A DNA stretch of 64,000 nucleotides from Ustilago trichophora (Eukaryota > Basidiomycota > Ustilaginomycetes > Ustilaginales > Ustilaginaceae). The notes below the pieces were generated by a model. That model was not told the DNA's origin, did not search any database, and saw only the letters and a list, made by a program, of their open reading frames with translations. Shown here piece by piece: positions 10,101 through 20,272 of this stretch. The position numbers and the translations under genes are program-made. Position 1 is the first letter of the stretch. Every line of letters starts with the position of its first letter. The stretch covers positions 1,024,911-1,088,910 of the forward strand of contig OOIN01000011.1 in the NCBI GenBank assembly GCA_900323505.1, read 5' to 3'.

Positions 10101-10765
10101 CCAGAGTGGTTGCTGGGTGGGTAGGTAGATCGACCGTGTTTGGGAGGGAGACCCTGGCGGGAAGCTGTGAGGCCATTGTTGCTGCCTGCATGCGCGTTGT
10201 AACGTGCATTGGACGCAAAGAGTGGGGCGGGAAGCACACTGCTGCCAAATGAAGAGTACGAGTCTTTGCGAGCGCGTCGACGTTTAGACTGGCCGAGCAA
10301 GAGACCTATCGACTCGTCTTCATCTGCATCGTTGGGCTGAGTGACAATGCGAGATACCGAAGGGGACGGGTCAGCTGGAAGCAGCTGCCATGAAGGTGAA
10401 GGCGAAGGCGAAGAGCTCGCGTCTGGCTTTATATCGTTGGCGAGTAGGTGACGTGATGAAGAGGATGTCTTGAAGGCTGCAGGTGAGACATTGCTGGGTG
10501 AGCGAGGGAGTGATGGATCCGGTTTAGACGCAGATTTGGTGTGGAGACGCGACGAGCTGGATTGAGAAGGATGGATGGGGATGCCGAACTGATCGAGCTC
10601 ATCGGTACGAGCAGTATCGGTATGGAGCCTGCTCTGTTCCTGGATCCACTTTGCGGTGGGATGTGAGTCCGAAGCTGCTTGGGGATTGTTGTCGTCGATG
10701 GCGTTGGTGCGAGGCGAGAGAAGCCTTTCTGGCCTCTCTTGCCAAGATGTGAAGGCGTGCGACAT
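7139..10765 (-). CDS. ALG6: ALG6-type dolichyl-P-Glc: Man9GlcNAc2-PP-dolichol alpha-1,3-glucosyltransferase with long N-terminal extension
   Basis: This ER membrane enzyme of the GT-C fold adds the first glucose to the lipid-linked N-glycan precursor. The conserved enzyme begins only near residue 510, with a hydrophobic segment, then the luminal GDFEAQRHW loop holding the acidic catalytic residues, YWGLDYPPLTAW, and DHGHFQYNSIMLG, typical of ALG6 rather than ALG8. Many membrane segments follow. The first ~500 residues are a Ser/Pro/Arg/Ala-rich, apparently disordered extension with no counterpart in the roughly 500-600-residue family norm. A second low-complexity insert rich in Ser/Ala/Arg lies at about 880-990 inside the membrane part. 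The extension is in one open frame with the enzyme, and there is no obvious acceptor or Kozak ATG just before residue 500, so I keep the upstream start at 10765, with doubt. Confidence 0.85.
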   Translation of the reverse strand: MSHAFTSWQERPERLLSPRTNAIDDNNPQAASDSHPTAKWIQEQSRLHTDTARTDELDQFGIPIHPSQSSSSRLHTKSASKPDPSLPRSPSNVSPAAFKTSSSSRHLLANDIKPDASSSPSPSPSWQLLPADPSPSVSRIVTQPNDADEDESIGLLLGQSKRRRARKDSYSSFGSSVLPAPLFASNARYNAHAGSNNGLTASRQGLPPKHGRSTYPPSNHSGATPASRHLAPSTDAFAHQQQPLPDTPYSRQRHPSNAVASRPSGFDLDDWLRTSQAPAALRTSPSLGALATFDRADRSARAGALSEAGTRRRRHQGGSTSGLSAGVLSAGPESPRSRRKASATSRRDGSGYSSLSPDHPAFMASQELSREAESRTIDTIEEWRAKSGPRSAEAAVDVPSTSLQHRGSNADQPELATRRRRKSSVKGSSRPVSMDGPPPPLPIIPPTLTAAESVTSKSGRRRRKGTESSLAGLLSPERASAPHRKASAAAAATLPAPPAALRDLYALSGLGSQAETPVRRLIRWLAKEQLKAIITPLILLVAFLVRWMVGRGGWSGRGVEPMHGDFEAQRHWIELTLHLPTSKWYFYDLQYWGLDYPPLTAWVSLACGYASKLFPSTAAGFAFETSRGNEDPATATFMRATVIVGELLFYFPAVALFVTRKLEGRGRRTQAIALFSILLQPALILIDHGHFQYNSIMLGFSAACFALLHTTLPNPDASSSSTTRARSQAVADLSRHLSYEYIAAAVFFCLSLSFKQMALYYAPAVFAVMLGRCIGLARIDPERGLTLFIGLGLAVVITFGIVFSPWLTSLEQIGQLIHRIFPLARGLFEDKVANVWCFLSVFPLPARFKLKNVMAATALARLSLLVTLVAILPGCWLLFWASSQTAKMEMMVAQETVQKRQNDKANSAVGASVAGSVKAPTASHRSGAHRSRRSPSVVGSAVGGVARSEIESLLAGSVSKSLSGRVSHIGAPLDSTQDSDYPHLSAAHPSRPVASTLPSPAAQMLPYGLISVSTAFFLFGFQTHEKSILLPLLPMTLILGAKGDTWGGNITSARDWEWSVWFNNMATFSLFPLLKKDGQSLQYLLLIVMWNWWIGNLALPFNPSTALQGLLRKDASFFRRLSTLTYIAAAGLHLTEIVLPRLTPRLQAQVWARYPDIYPVLNVLLTTPCFAVVFGWALIRQAQVAFANGFDLSLSSTKGKSSSKGKTS

Positions 10766-11983
10766 GATGACACAACGTGTGTGGTTGGGCTGCTGCCAGG
10801 ATTAAAGGGAGTTGATGATGCACATTTGGCGTTGGAGGCGCGAGCAATGAGTGGTGTGGTATCAAGCGTGCAGATGAAGCTGGCAGCAGCAGGAACGACG
10901 GGAGTTTACGCAAGGTCGAGGTGGATGAAAGTAGTGTTGGATTGGTGGGAAATGGTGTTGGCTCAAGCGCCGTCCAAAATGGCGGATCGACAACTCTCTC
11001 TCTCACCCACACTCGGCCCACTTCGGCAACACATTATTCTGTGAATGCGTCAGTGCACAGGTTAAATTTGACGCGTGTCTGCTTTCGCGACTCTGTCAAC
11101 ACATGAGAGAGAAAAGTGTGTGGGGCAATTCCTGCACAGCCGGTTCTTGTGCGAGCCGGAAGGGTGTCGAGCACAGTCTCAAATTGTTATGTTTCGTAAG
11201 CTCACATTGAACAGCAATCGTCGAGCCTACATCCTTCCTTGTCCATGTCTGCCTTATGTCTGCCTTGTCCATGTCTGCAAAGCGATTCTGGATGAGATGA
11301 GAAGAGAAGCGTCCTGCACACCAGAGCGTCATATCAGAAAGGGTGTGCTTCGCAGGCAGCCGGGCGACACGGCCTCAAGGAAGAGGTTCCGGCCCGCCAA
11401 AATGAGAGTTGCTCTGAGCTGCTTCACGAGAAATCAGGCGGGCTCTTTCACCCCGATACCGATCGATTTGCTTCCAAAGGTCAGCGCTGACTCGGATCCG
11501 ACTTTACAATAAGGCAAAATTAAAAATTCCCACGATCCATCCTCTTCCCAAATCAAGGACGCGGCCTGCTGACCCATGAAAATTTTCAAAAGGCCACCTG
11601 ACGCGTTGTATCGACTTGAAATCAGAATCTGCTCTGAATACAAGCTTTGTATTTGCGGCATGGGCAGGATTGGCCAGAACGAGGCTCAGGAAATTTCGCA
11701 ACAGCAGCGCCTGTATCTTTGGCATTGCAGCTTTGCACGAAGAAAGGCCACCCGACAACTGAAGCCCAAACTGTGCCAAATCTTCAGAGCTCAACTCGCC
11801 AGCCCAAGTCAGAAATCCCAAATCGACAGTCAGGCCAGCAGCACGCAGTGAAACCGACACTGGGCAGGGCATGTCGGTGCAAGTGTGAGCCAGAGTCTGC
11901 GAATGCAACCAAAGGGTAGTTGACGCTCGTCGCCATCGCCATCCTTTCCCCTTAGACCAACCCCACACATACACATAGTCAAG
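10766..11983. other. Divergent intergenic region (ALG6 / eL43)
   Basis: About 1.2 kb without a supported gene; the open frames here are short and read as shadows. The part before 11984 (CTTAGACCAACCCCACACAT and onward) is the probable eL43 leader. No TATA box, tRNA or repeat was noticed. Confidence 0.4.
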
Positions 11984-13359
11984 ATGGTAAGTGTTATCAG
12001 CAACAACGGCAACGGCTCAGAACCACAGTGATACACCAACACACCAAACACCAGCCCATCGCATCGCACCAATATCAGGACGTCATACCGTAACACAGCA
12101 TCATCAATAAAGAAGCAGGCAGGTGGATTGCAAAGCAGCAACCATGATGCCAATAGAAAGCATCGCCTCGTCCAACTATCTTCACCATGCATACGGTAGT
12201 ACCGAACAAGGCGTGAAAACCATCGCTCAGCGTAGAGCACAGTGTAGCATTGGCAAAAGAATCAACACAATGGTCAACCTAGGATCGTATTAGCGAGATC
12301 ACATCATATCGACTTTCCATGCCAGGTTGCATCTTCCGCTTTTTTGATGGCATTCCCAGCCTTCCGCGGCCTCGTCACCACATCAGATACGTCGCAGCAG
12401 CATCTTCAATCGACCTGGTGATTCGCACGCACTCGACTTGCACCTCGAGTACAGTCATAGCACATGGCGCTCTGGTGATGCGTAACCTCTTTCCCCGTAC
12501 CACTACACGCATCAGGATAAGCTGCATTCTCTTCTTATGGCGTCATGCGGTCAGCGTACCCAACAAACTCGACATGCGACATCCACCACTGTTCGACCAA
12601 GGCCGTTGCTCGTGCATCCCCCATCGACTCTTCAGCACCAGATCAGACCAACTAATGCCAATACCCTCCATGCCATATTGCTCACTCACAACAGTCGAAG
12701 CGCACTGTCAAGGTTGGAATCACCGGAAAGTACGGTACCCGTTACGGTGCCTCGCTCCGTCGTCAGATCAAGAAGATCGAAATCTCGCAGCACTCCAAGT
12801 ACACCTGCACTTTCTGCGGCAAGGACTCGGTCAAGCGCAAGGCTGTCGGCATCTGGGAGTGCCGTGCCTGCAAGAAGGTCATGGCTGGTGGTGCTTGGAC
12901 CCTCAGCACCTCGGCTGCTGCCACCGTCCGATCGTGAGTATTCCAACGCAACCATGACCCAAAGAGAGGTTTCCAGCACGCAGCAAAGGAGAGCAGCCAT
13001 CACAGCAAGGAAGCAGGTCACAGGCACAGTCTTGGATTCTTAGTCGCATTGACCAGGCGCAATAGGGTACCAACCTTAGTCAGACGAGGAATAGAGAGGA
13101 GAAGCGCATGCTGCCAGGCATCAGCTCAGGCAGAAAGAGGTCGGGATAGAAAGCATAGCAACAATGAAAAGGTGGACAGTTTGCAGGGATTAAACTTCGT
13201 TGCATCGAAAGGCGCTGGACAGGCTCTCCCGACCTCGCGTGCTCTCTTTTTGCGATTTCACGCATCTACTCCATGCCGCATCGTTACTGACCTCGACCTC
13301 ACCTCTTTCTTCCTGTCAACAGCACCATCCGACGTCTCCGTGAGCTCACTGAGGCCTAA
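11984..13359 (+). CDS. RPL43: Cytosolic ribosomal protein eL43 (L37a/L43)
   Basis: Rebuilt from three exons: 11984-11986 (the ATG alone), 12695-12933 and 13323-13359. The introns are 708 bp (GTAAGT...CAACAG) and 389 bp (GTGAGT...CAACAG). The product is 92 residues, exactly the family length. It starts [15 protein letters not shown] and carries the zinc ribbon CTFCG...CRACKK and the C-terminal [11 protein letters not shown]. eL43 is a 60S zinc-binding protein. The start codon stands alone in exon 1, directly followed by a large intron, as in the eS24 gene of this window. The large introns could carry regulatory sequence or a small RNA, but I could not identify a convincing box C/D or H/ACA gene in them. 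Confidence 0.93.
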
Positions 13360-14368
13360 GCGTATCTTTCACACTTAGTCCCCTCTCTTCAGTCTTGCTC
13401 GTCGTTTGTTTCGGTCTCCTTTTACCTCGCGACACTACACTCATGATGTCGCCTTGTACACAAGTTTTTACCTCATCTTCACACACACACACACACTCGC
13501 ATATGCGTCACACATACGCTACACCCCCCAAAATATAAGCTGACGCACCTGAAATAGGTGCGCCGTTTCTCACGTTGTCCTCTGTTGCTTGATCAGGTTG
13601 TTGATTGTGATTCGGATTTGGAGGCATGCCTGTGCATTATGATGTGGGGCATGTGTAAAGATGTGAAAAGATGAGAATGGAGATCGCTTGACTTGGGAGC
13701 ATCCTCACGGAGTTTGAAAGTGTATCTCCCTGTGTTCGATTGATCGCCGATGAGGCCGGTGCTGGGTGCTTAATCGCCGATGCAAGACGGAGTGGTGTTC
13801 TGTTTTTTTTTTTTTTTTTTTTCGGGCTTTTTTCTCTCCTTTTTTTGTTTTCTGTTTTTATTTTTGTTTTCGTATGATACCGGCAATCCACCCGAGCTTG
13901 GCACATGTGAGCAACCGACATTCGGCAAGTTGGACGAGCAAAACTGGTCGGAAGAACGTTCTCCGCAACCACTTTTTTTCTTTGCGAGACTTTGATCAAA
14001 AGCAACAAGAACTGGACCGGGGAAAATCACCGATGACTACCGGCGGCTTTTATCTGCAGAGTATACCGTATGAGTTTCGGAGCGAATAGAAAAGGTTTGG
14101 GGGTTGTATTGCCGTGATGTAGCGTAGCGAGATAACGAGTATGTGTACATTGATGGTGTTAGCGAGGCTTAGACAAGCGTACATCCTCGTTGTGCAGGAA
14201 TGTCGCTCAAGCCTGAAAAGGGGAATCTTGCTATGTGACTATCATCAAAGGGACGCTTGGAGAAGCATAAGAACATCCAACAAGACGGGCTACAGCATGC
14301 CTCCTAACCCTACACATTGCAACCCGATCGAGAACAAACAAGAACAAAGCGAAGGGAATCTGTCGACC
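13360..14368. other. Intergenic region with poly-T tract
   Basis: About 1 kb between the eL43 stop and the amidase start. It holds an (AC)n run at about 13480-13497 and a poly-T tract at about 13803-13822 followed by further T-rich sequence to about 13870. In-frame ATGs upstream of 14369 exist at 14141 and 14297, but the sequence there does not read as protein. Confidence 0.4.
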
Positions 14369-16189
14369 ATGGCCAAATATACAACGTCTAGCTTGGTCGT
14401 TGTGCTATGCGCCCTACTTTTGGCCTATCTGCAGGGTGCAAGCAGTACTTCCGCAGCTACCACAGCTACAACGAGCAGCGAGATAGTGTTTGCAACTCCT
14501 CATCTCGACATGCAGCTCTACTCGAATGATGGCAAGAATGGAAGGTATCCAGACCTGCTCGATGCTAGCATTTCCGAGCTGCAGGCTGGGTTGGAACGTC
14601 GAGATTTCACCAGTGTCGAGTTGGTACAGGCCTACTTGGCGCGTATTGACGAGGTCAACATTCACGGCCCTGGATTGCGAGCCATCATCGAAACCAGCCC
14701 GGTTGCCCTCGAACAAGCCGAGAAGCTCGATCAGGAACGCGTCGCAGGTAAAAGCAGAGGTGCTCTGCACGGCATTCCCATCGTCATCAAGGACAATGTT
14801 GCTACCGACTCCTCGTTGGGAATGAACACTACGGCTGGCAGTTATACCCTGTTGAACTCGATCGTTCCGGGAGATTCTCCCTCGATTGCTACACTGCGAA
14901 AGGCGGGTGCGGTGATCTTGGGAAAAGCCAATATGAGCGTTTGGGCCCAAGCAAGAGGTCTGGTGAATCAGACTCAAGGTTTTAGCCCTAGAGGAGGGTT
15001 TGGTACCTCGGCTTATTGGCCAGGCGGTAATCCATGCTCTTCTTCGTCAGGATCGGCGGTGGCGGTTGCTGCTGGATTGGCAGCGGCGAGTGTGGGATCT
15101 CAGACTTCGGGCTCGATCATTTGCCCGGCTAGCTACAACAATATCGTAGGGTTCAAGCCGACAGTTGGACTGATTAGTAGGAATGGAGTGATTCCTATCA
15201 GTGCAACTCAGGATTCCGCGGGGCCGTTCGGAAGGTCGGTCAAGGACGTGGCGATCTTGTTGACCGCTATGGCACATCATGGTCGGGATCAAGGAGACAA
15301 CGCCACTTGGTCGCAACCAGAGCACGTAGCCAAGGGGATCGACTACGCTGCAGCTTCCCATTTCCACAGCAAACCCGTTGAAAAGCCTCTACAGGGCATG
15401 CGATTGGGATACTCCGGCGAAGGCTTCTTTGCCAACCAAACATTGCAGAACTATGACGATTCCGTAGCAGCTGCCTACTGGCATTCGATCCAAGTACTGC
15501 GCGATTTGGGAGCAACCCTCGTGGAAGTCACCCTAGACTGCATCGGTCAAGGCGTCGACCCGGACAAGACGGCATTCTACAATGCTTCCGACAACACTCA
15601 GACGGTCCTCTGGCAGACCGAGATGCGCGTTGGACTCGAAGAATACATCTCGAAGCTGACAGAAGTGGCCTCTGCGGTCTACGATCTGGGCGGAATTGTC
15701 TACTTTGGCATTGCAAACCAGGCATTGGAGCTAGGGGGAAATCAGACCGATCAAGGATTCCTGATTGAAGCACTTCAAACTCGACCCAACTCTACGGTGG
15801 ATGAGTATCGTCAACACGGATTTCGCATCTCGAGGGAAATGGGGATGGATGGTGCGTTGGACAAGTACAACGTGTCTGCGATTGTCTCGCCAAGTGGCGG
15901 TGACTATCCTCTCTACCCAGTGGCCGATCGTGCACAGTATCCCGTGATTGGAGTGCCGATGGGATTCTATGCCAACAACACAGAGCAGGGATCGGATTTC
16001 CCTTACTATCCTTTCCCCAACGCGCCAACGGGGATCAGCTTCACCAGTCGCAAATGGACAGAGCCACTCCTGCTCAAGATAGCACACGCTTACGAACAGG
16101 CCAACAACGTCAGATCCCAGCGCAAGCCGTACGAGGCTGCTCAGGCAAAGAGTCAGATCCATCACATTGTCCCACCCGCCGCCAAGTAA
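14369..16189 (+). CDS. Secreted amidase-signature family hydrolase
   Basis: A 606-residue protein when started at the ATG at 14369, which sits in a good context (ACCATGG) directly before a signal peptide (hydrophobic SLVVVLCALLLAYLQGA). The frame is open further upstream, but that sequence looks non-coding. Amidase-signature enzymes use a Ser-cisSer-Lys triad: Lys141 in VIKDN, the cis-Ser near 225 in the CSSSSGS run, and nucleophile Ser249 in TSGSI. The usual GGSIR is SGSII here, so the Arg after the nucleophile is replaced by Ile, as in some amidases acting on hydrophobic amides. Several N-x-S/T sites suggest secretion and glycosylation. The substrate is unknown; aromatic or fatty amides are possible. 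Confidence 0.88.
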   Translation: MAKYTTSSLVVVLCALLLAYLQGASSTSAATTATTSSEIVFATPHLDMQLYSNDGKNGRYPDLLDASISELQAGLERRDFTSVELVQAYLARIDEVNIHGPGLRAIIETSPVALEQAEKLDQERVAGKSRGALHGIPIVIKDNVATDSSLGMNTTAGSYTLLNSIVPGDSPSIATLRKAGAVILGKANMSVWAQARGLVNQTQGFSPRGGFGTSAYWPGGNPCSSSSGSAVAVAAGLAAASVGSQTSGSIICPASYNNIVGFKPTVGLISRNGVIPISATQDSAGPFGRSVKDVAILLTAMAHHGRDQGDNATWSQPEHVAKGIDYAAASHFHSKPVEKPLQGMRLGYSGEGFFANQTLQNYDDSVAAAYWHSIQVLRDLGATLVEVTLDCIGQGVDPDKTAFYNASDNTQTVLWQTEMRVGLEEYISKLTEVASAVYDLGGIVYFGIANQALELGGNQTDQGFLIEALQTRPNSTVDEYRQHGFRISREMGMDGALDKYNVSAIVSPSGGDYPLYPVADRAQYPVIGVPMGFYANNTEQGSDFPYYPFPNAPTGISFTSRKWTEPLLLKIAHAYEQANNVRSQRKPYEAAQAKSQIHHIVPPAAK

Positions 16190-16255
16190 GCCCATCTGGT
16201 ACTTTGTAGTAGTAAAACACAATCAAGTGGTCAAGGAAAAGACAAAGTAGTGACA

Positions 16256-16267
16256 GTGCTACATTGC

Positions 16268-16301
<34 letters not shown>

Positions 16302-16303
16302 AA
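16256..16303. repeat. (TA)n(TG)n microsatellite
   Basis: A short ATATATAT run followed by about 13 TG dinucleotides, between the amidase and the convergent G-alpha gene. Simple repeat with no evident function. Confidence 0.9.
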
Positions 16304-16455
16304 AAATACATGTTGGAGCCGTAACCAAGGAATGTGTGTGTCTAGTGAAAGGGAGAAAAATAACCAAAAAGGAAGGTGCGGAATGCTTTGACTGAGAGGG
16401 TCAAAGTGAAAAAAAGGGTATGTATGAAACGCAGCAAAGGTTGAGTGCAAAAAAA

Positions 16456-17529
16456 CTAAAGCACGATGTCTCTGAGGTTGTTGGTCAAGATGATATCGGT
16501 GACACTGGCCATGACAATTTTGAGCAACGACACGTCGGTAGCGTTGGTGAAGCTAGGATAGATTTCCTTTGTTGGGCTTCGGTTGAGTCTGCAGAATCTG
16601 CTCTTAAAGTAGCTCCTTGCGGCGTTGAAGTCTTGATCGTCTGCGTCGTAGTCTGGGAAGTAGTGTTTGATGCTGCTGTATGCGATTTTTTGGCGGAAGA
16701 CATCGACCTTGTTGAGAAAGAGGATCATGGAAGTACGGATGAACCATTTACTGTTGCAGATCGAGTCAAAGAGCATGAGAGCCTCCTGCATCTGGTTGCT
16801 GTCTTTGTCTTCGACGAGGCAAGAGTCATAGCCGGAGAGAGCTACGCAGAAGAGGACAGCAGTGACACCTTCGAAGCAGTGGATCCATTTCTTGCGTTCG
16901 CTGCGCTGTCCACCGACGTCAAATATGCGATAGACTCGGTCTTGAAGCGGGAAAGTTGTCTCAATGATGCCGGTAGTCTTGTTGCGACACCGCAAAATGT
17001 CGTCCTCGGTGGGTGCATATGAGGGGGAGAAGAGACGGTCGAGATCGGAATAGTAGTACGACATGTTGTCGGGGACTGCTGCTTCGTTTCCTCTTCTGTA
17101 GACCGACTGTACACCTTGGTCGTTCCAGAGCTGCTTGAGCGCAGAGTGGTACTGGGTTGGGAAGGGTTCATCTTCGGAAATGTCGGGGTAAGAGACAAAG
17201 AGCGAAAGATGTTGTATGTTGCGCTGGTCGGCAAAATCGACGGACCACTCCTCCATTACGTCGAGGATGGTCTTGATGCCCTGAACGAGGTTGAGAAAGA
17301 CGAGCCTGCGGTAGTTTTCTGTTTCCTCGGTGGTAAAAGGAATATGATGAATGATACGCATGGATTTGAGAATGGTAGATTTGCCTGATTCACCTGCACC
17401 GAGGAGGAGCAGCTTGACTTGGCGCGAGAGGTTCTTTTCGTCTTCTTTGATCTGACGATCAAGTGCACGCGACTTTTTGTATTCGGGTGTATCCGAAGCC
17501 GACGCATCGGCTGACATGCAGGCACCCAT
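16456..17529 (-). CDS. Heterotrimeric G-protein alpha subunit
   Basis: A 357-residue protein when started at 17529 (MGACMS), which gives the N-myristoylation signature MGxxxS with Gly2 and a palmitoylatable Cys4. The frame is open for another 88 codons upstream, but that part is the translated (GA)n/(CT)n leader and is rejected. All G-box motifs are present: P-loop GAGESGKST, switch I Arg in LRCRNKTTG, switch II DVGGQRSERKKW, FLNKVD and the C-terminal TNATD-like element. The C-terminus NNLRDIVL has no Cys at position -4, so it is not of the pertussis-toxin-substrate type. Smut fungi have four G-alpha genes, one for pheromone signalling and cAMP; I cannot assign the paralogue number. It is single-exon, which is notable for a basidiomycete G-alpha. 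Confidence 0.93.
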   Translation of the reverse strand: MGACMSADASASDTPEYKKSRALDRQIKEDEKNLSRQVKLLLLGAGESGKSTILKSMRIIHHIPFTTEETENYRRLVFLNLVQGIKTILDVMEEWSVDFADQRNIQHLSLFVSYPDISEDEPFPTQYHSALKQLWNDQGVQSVYRRGNEAAVPDNMSYYYSDLDRLFSPSYAPTEDDILRCRNKTTGIIETTFPLQDRVYRIFDVGGQRSERKKWIHCFEGVTAVLFCVALSGYDSCLVEDKDSNQMQEALMLFDSICNSKWFIRTSMILFLNKVDVFRQKIAYSSIKHYFPDYDADDQDFNAARSYFKSRFCRLNRSPTKEIYPSFTNATDVSLLKIVMASVTDIILTNNLRDIVL

Positions 17530-17540
17530 CTTTGGTGGTT

Positions 17541-17575
<35 letters not shown>

Positions 17576-18108
17576 AAGAGAGAGCGATGAGACAGAGGGT
17601 GGTTGTCACTTGAGGGAGTGGTGGTAAGAAAACAAAGCTGGAAACTTGGGGCGTGATCAAAGGAGATATGCTTTTGGAGAATGCGTGTGTATGCGAGAAG
17701 CGAAGAATCTGGCGGTGATGGTGGTAGGATGAGATGAGGAGATGATGATGACGATGAGGAGGAGGAGCAGAAGGAGGTTTTGGTTGTGACCAAAAGTGAG
17801 AGGAAAGGGTTGGACCCGTGAATTGTGTCAGCGACAGAGAGTAGTTGCGGGGAATTTGATTTTGACAGGCGCTGCGCAGCTGCAAATAAAGCACTGGTGT
17901 GTTTGGTTTGAAATATATGTGGTGGGCGAGATGAAGCAAAGGCGAAAAGAAACGTCTCTCTGGTCGATGCTCAACTCGATGGATTGTCGAGTGCGATGTT
18001 GAGGTCGCTTTGTGTGGCGGCAGCGGGTTTGACAGTTTGTTGCAGAAAGGCAGAGAGTGCAAGAATGTGGCTGGTTTGGCTGATTTGGTAGCTGCTCTGG
18101 TCGCTGTC

Positions 18109-18164
<56 letters not shown>

Positions 18165-20272
18165 AAGACCATGAAAGCAGAAAAGCGGGCTGACGAGCCC
18201 ACTTTGTGTGTGACAAGATCAAGTCTGGTGGCTGTCGATGAACTGAGTGCCGAGGTGGCGATTCGCTTCTTGATTCTCAAGGTGTGCGTGCGTGTGGCGT
18301 GGCTTGCCGCGTGTGTGAGTTTTGGAGAGAGACAGCTTTAACGGCGCTTAAGTCGGAGCTTGAATTCTTCTCGTGTAGCAGCTGTTGGATCTCGTCAAAA
18401 ATAAATAATAATAATAATAATAAACTTAGAAACTTAAACATCAAAGATAAAAAACCAGAAATATCAAGGTCTTTTTGGTTCCTGCGTTGACCAGAGGCTG
18501 CTTGCTTGCTGGATTATGGTTGGTGAAGCTGTAAAGCACGAACCTACTCTTTGCAGCGTGTGTGGGTTGTGGGCGAACGGTGGGCGAACGAAAAAGGGGT
18601 TGGAATCATTTCTGTGCTTGACCTCATCAAGTGCCACACAGCGACTTTATATCTCACCTGGCGACTACCAACTTGATCTTTCTTGGCCAGCTCAGCGGGT
18701 CAACGTCAGGAGGACAAAAAGGTGACCAACTCGACAGTCGCTTGTCCATGCAATGCGGCAAGCTACGGCCCCCTTCGTGCCATGCTCGAATCACCCACTC
18801 TCCTGGGAGCCGATCCGTTCCTTTGTTCCTCATTCCCATGCCTTCCATGTCGCTTCGAAGCCAAGAAGCACAAACCAACAGAATTGACTCAAGTTATCCG
18901 CCCTCCTCTGCAAGAGGGCACGGCGAGATGGTGCCGTGCTGCACTTTGTGCATGGTCGTTGGTCCTCGGCTGTCAAAAACATAATAGCGCACCGGCGTCT
19001 CGTCAACCTTGAAAACCAATATGGCACACACACGCACTCACTCCTTTGCTCCCACACCTACGCTTGCCGAACAAAGGGTACTTGCTCCTCGTTTTCTCTG
19101 CAGCCAGCGACTGCGCTTAGCTTGCCGAGAACCAAGCCCGCAGAGATGATGCTGAGATGGTTGGCACACCTGCTCCGCTGTTGTTGTCGCATTTTGTCCT
19201 CCAGCGCCACGCAGAAGCACAACACCATGTGTCGATGACTGCTATATTTCGCCGCTCCGCTCCAATCGCCGGTGCATTGAGTTCACCATACAACACGGCT
19301 CAACCGCGGGGGCGTGGAATCCTTCCCAGGCGAGACGCATGGTTGTTACCAGACACTGGTCAAACTAGTTGGCATTCTATGCATCGTGTTACGCCCACAT
19401 CATTCGTTGTCGCAGTTTGATCATTTTGCTCGTGTCCTTAAGCGTGGGCCTCAAGATTGTTTTGTGCGCTTGCAAGAGCCAAACAAAAGATCGTAACGCA
19501 ATGATCTCGAGATGGTACCGCTGAAGCCGCTTTTTTGCAATGATACGGTAAACACTCCTTCGGTCGCAAGCAACACTTTGTAATCCCTCCCCCTGATGAC
19601 GTACAAACAGTGGAATCAACTCCGGTCCGAAGCAGGAAGCGGCTTTGAAGACAAGCATGCAAGGGACCACGGTCCCCACGTTATGACCACGCGAACACGA
19701 CCAGAGACACTGTATCGGCGTCCAGCCCGCCGTCTCGCGTGCCAAGATTCTGTAAGGATCACCACTCTTTGCCAGGGTCAGAAGGCCGACTTCGCTAACA
19801 TCGATGAGGCTGTAGATGCGAAAGTCTGAGCTTGGTTGCCAAGACCATGCCAAAAGATGCAACCATGCGAGTTGGTCGGGGTGGCAATTTGGCCGTTGTC
19901 GCATGAACGCCAGCTTCAGCTTCAGCATCAGCTTCAAGCCACACACGCAGCGAATCCCAAAACACAAAAAGTGTTCTCCTTCCGTTCCGATCTCGCTTTT
20001 CTTTATACACAGGCGATGAAGACCACGACCGAATCGGGCAAGCTGGGATTTTTTCTTTTGAGATCAAACAAACTTGGCGATCTCACATCACAAGCAAGAA
20101 AATTCTGGCTCGGTCCCGATTGTGTAAAATTTGGCAAGGAACAGCGCTTTCTCGCCATCTTCTTGACTCAATCTTTCCTTCTTGACCATCTTCTTGACAT
20201 CTTCTAGCCTTACCTATCATCACCCTTTTTATATCGACACCTATTGAAAATCGAGGGTAGCAAACACACATC
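17530..20272. other. Large intergenic region (G alpha leader / uL29m upstream)
   Basis: About 2.7 kb with no supported gene. It holds a (GA)n run at about 17544-17572, inside the probable G-alpha leader only ~15 bp from its ATG, a hexanucleotide repeat at about 18109-18163, and an (ATA)n run near 18402-18424. A TTTTTATATC element at about 20225-20235 lies close before the uL29m start. The remaining open frames are short and unrecognisable. Confidence 0.4.
18109..18163. repeat. (TGCTGT)n hexanucleotide repeat
   Basis: About nine tandem copies of the hexamer. On the minus strand one frame would read poly-Gln and another Ser-Asn, but no gene context supports translation. Lies upstream of the G-alpha gene. 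Confidence 0.9.

Noticed and set aside
11987..13322. Possible intronic snoRNA in the long eL43 introns
   Set aside because: Only imperfect box-C-like (GTGATGC) sequence was seen, without a matching box D and terminal stem.
17530..17793. 88-codon N-terminal extension of G alpha
   Set aside because: It is the translated CT/GA-repeat leader; starting at 17529 gives the MGxxxS lipidation motif and the normal length.
17828..18280. Minus-strand poly-Gln open frame
   Set aside because: Produced by the TGCTGT hexamer repeat; the flanking translation is random and no promoter or splice context supports it.
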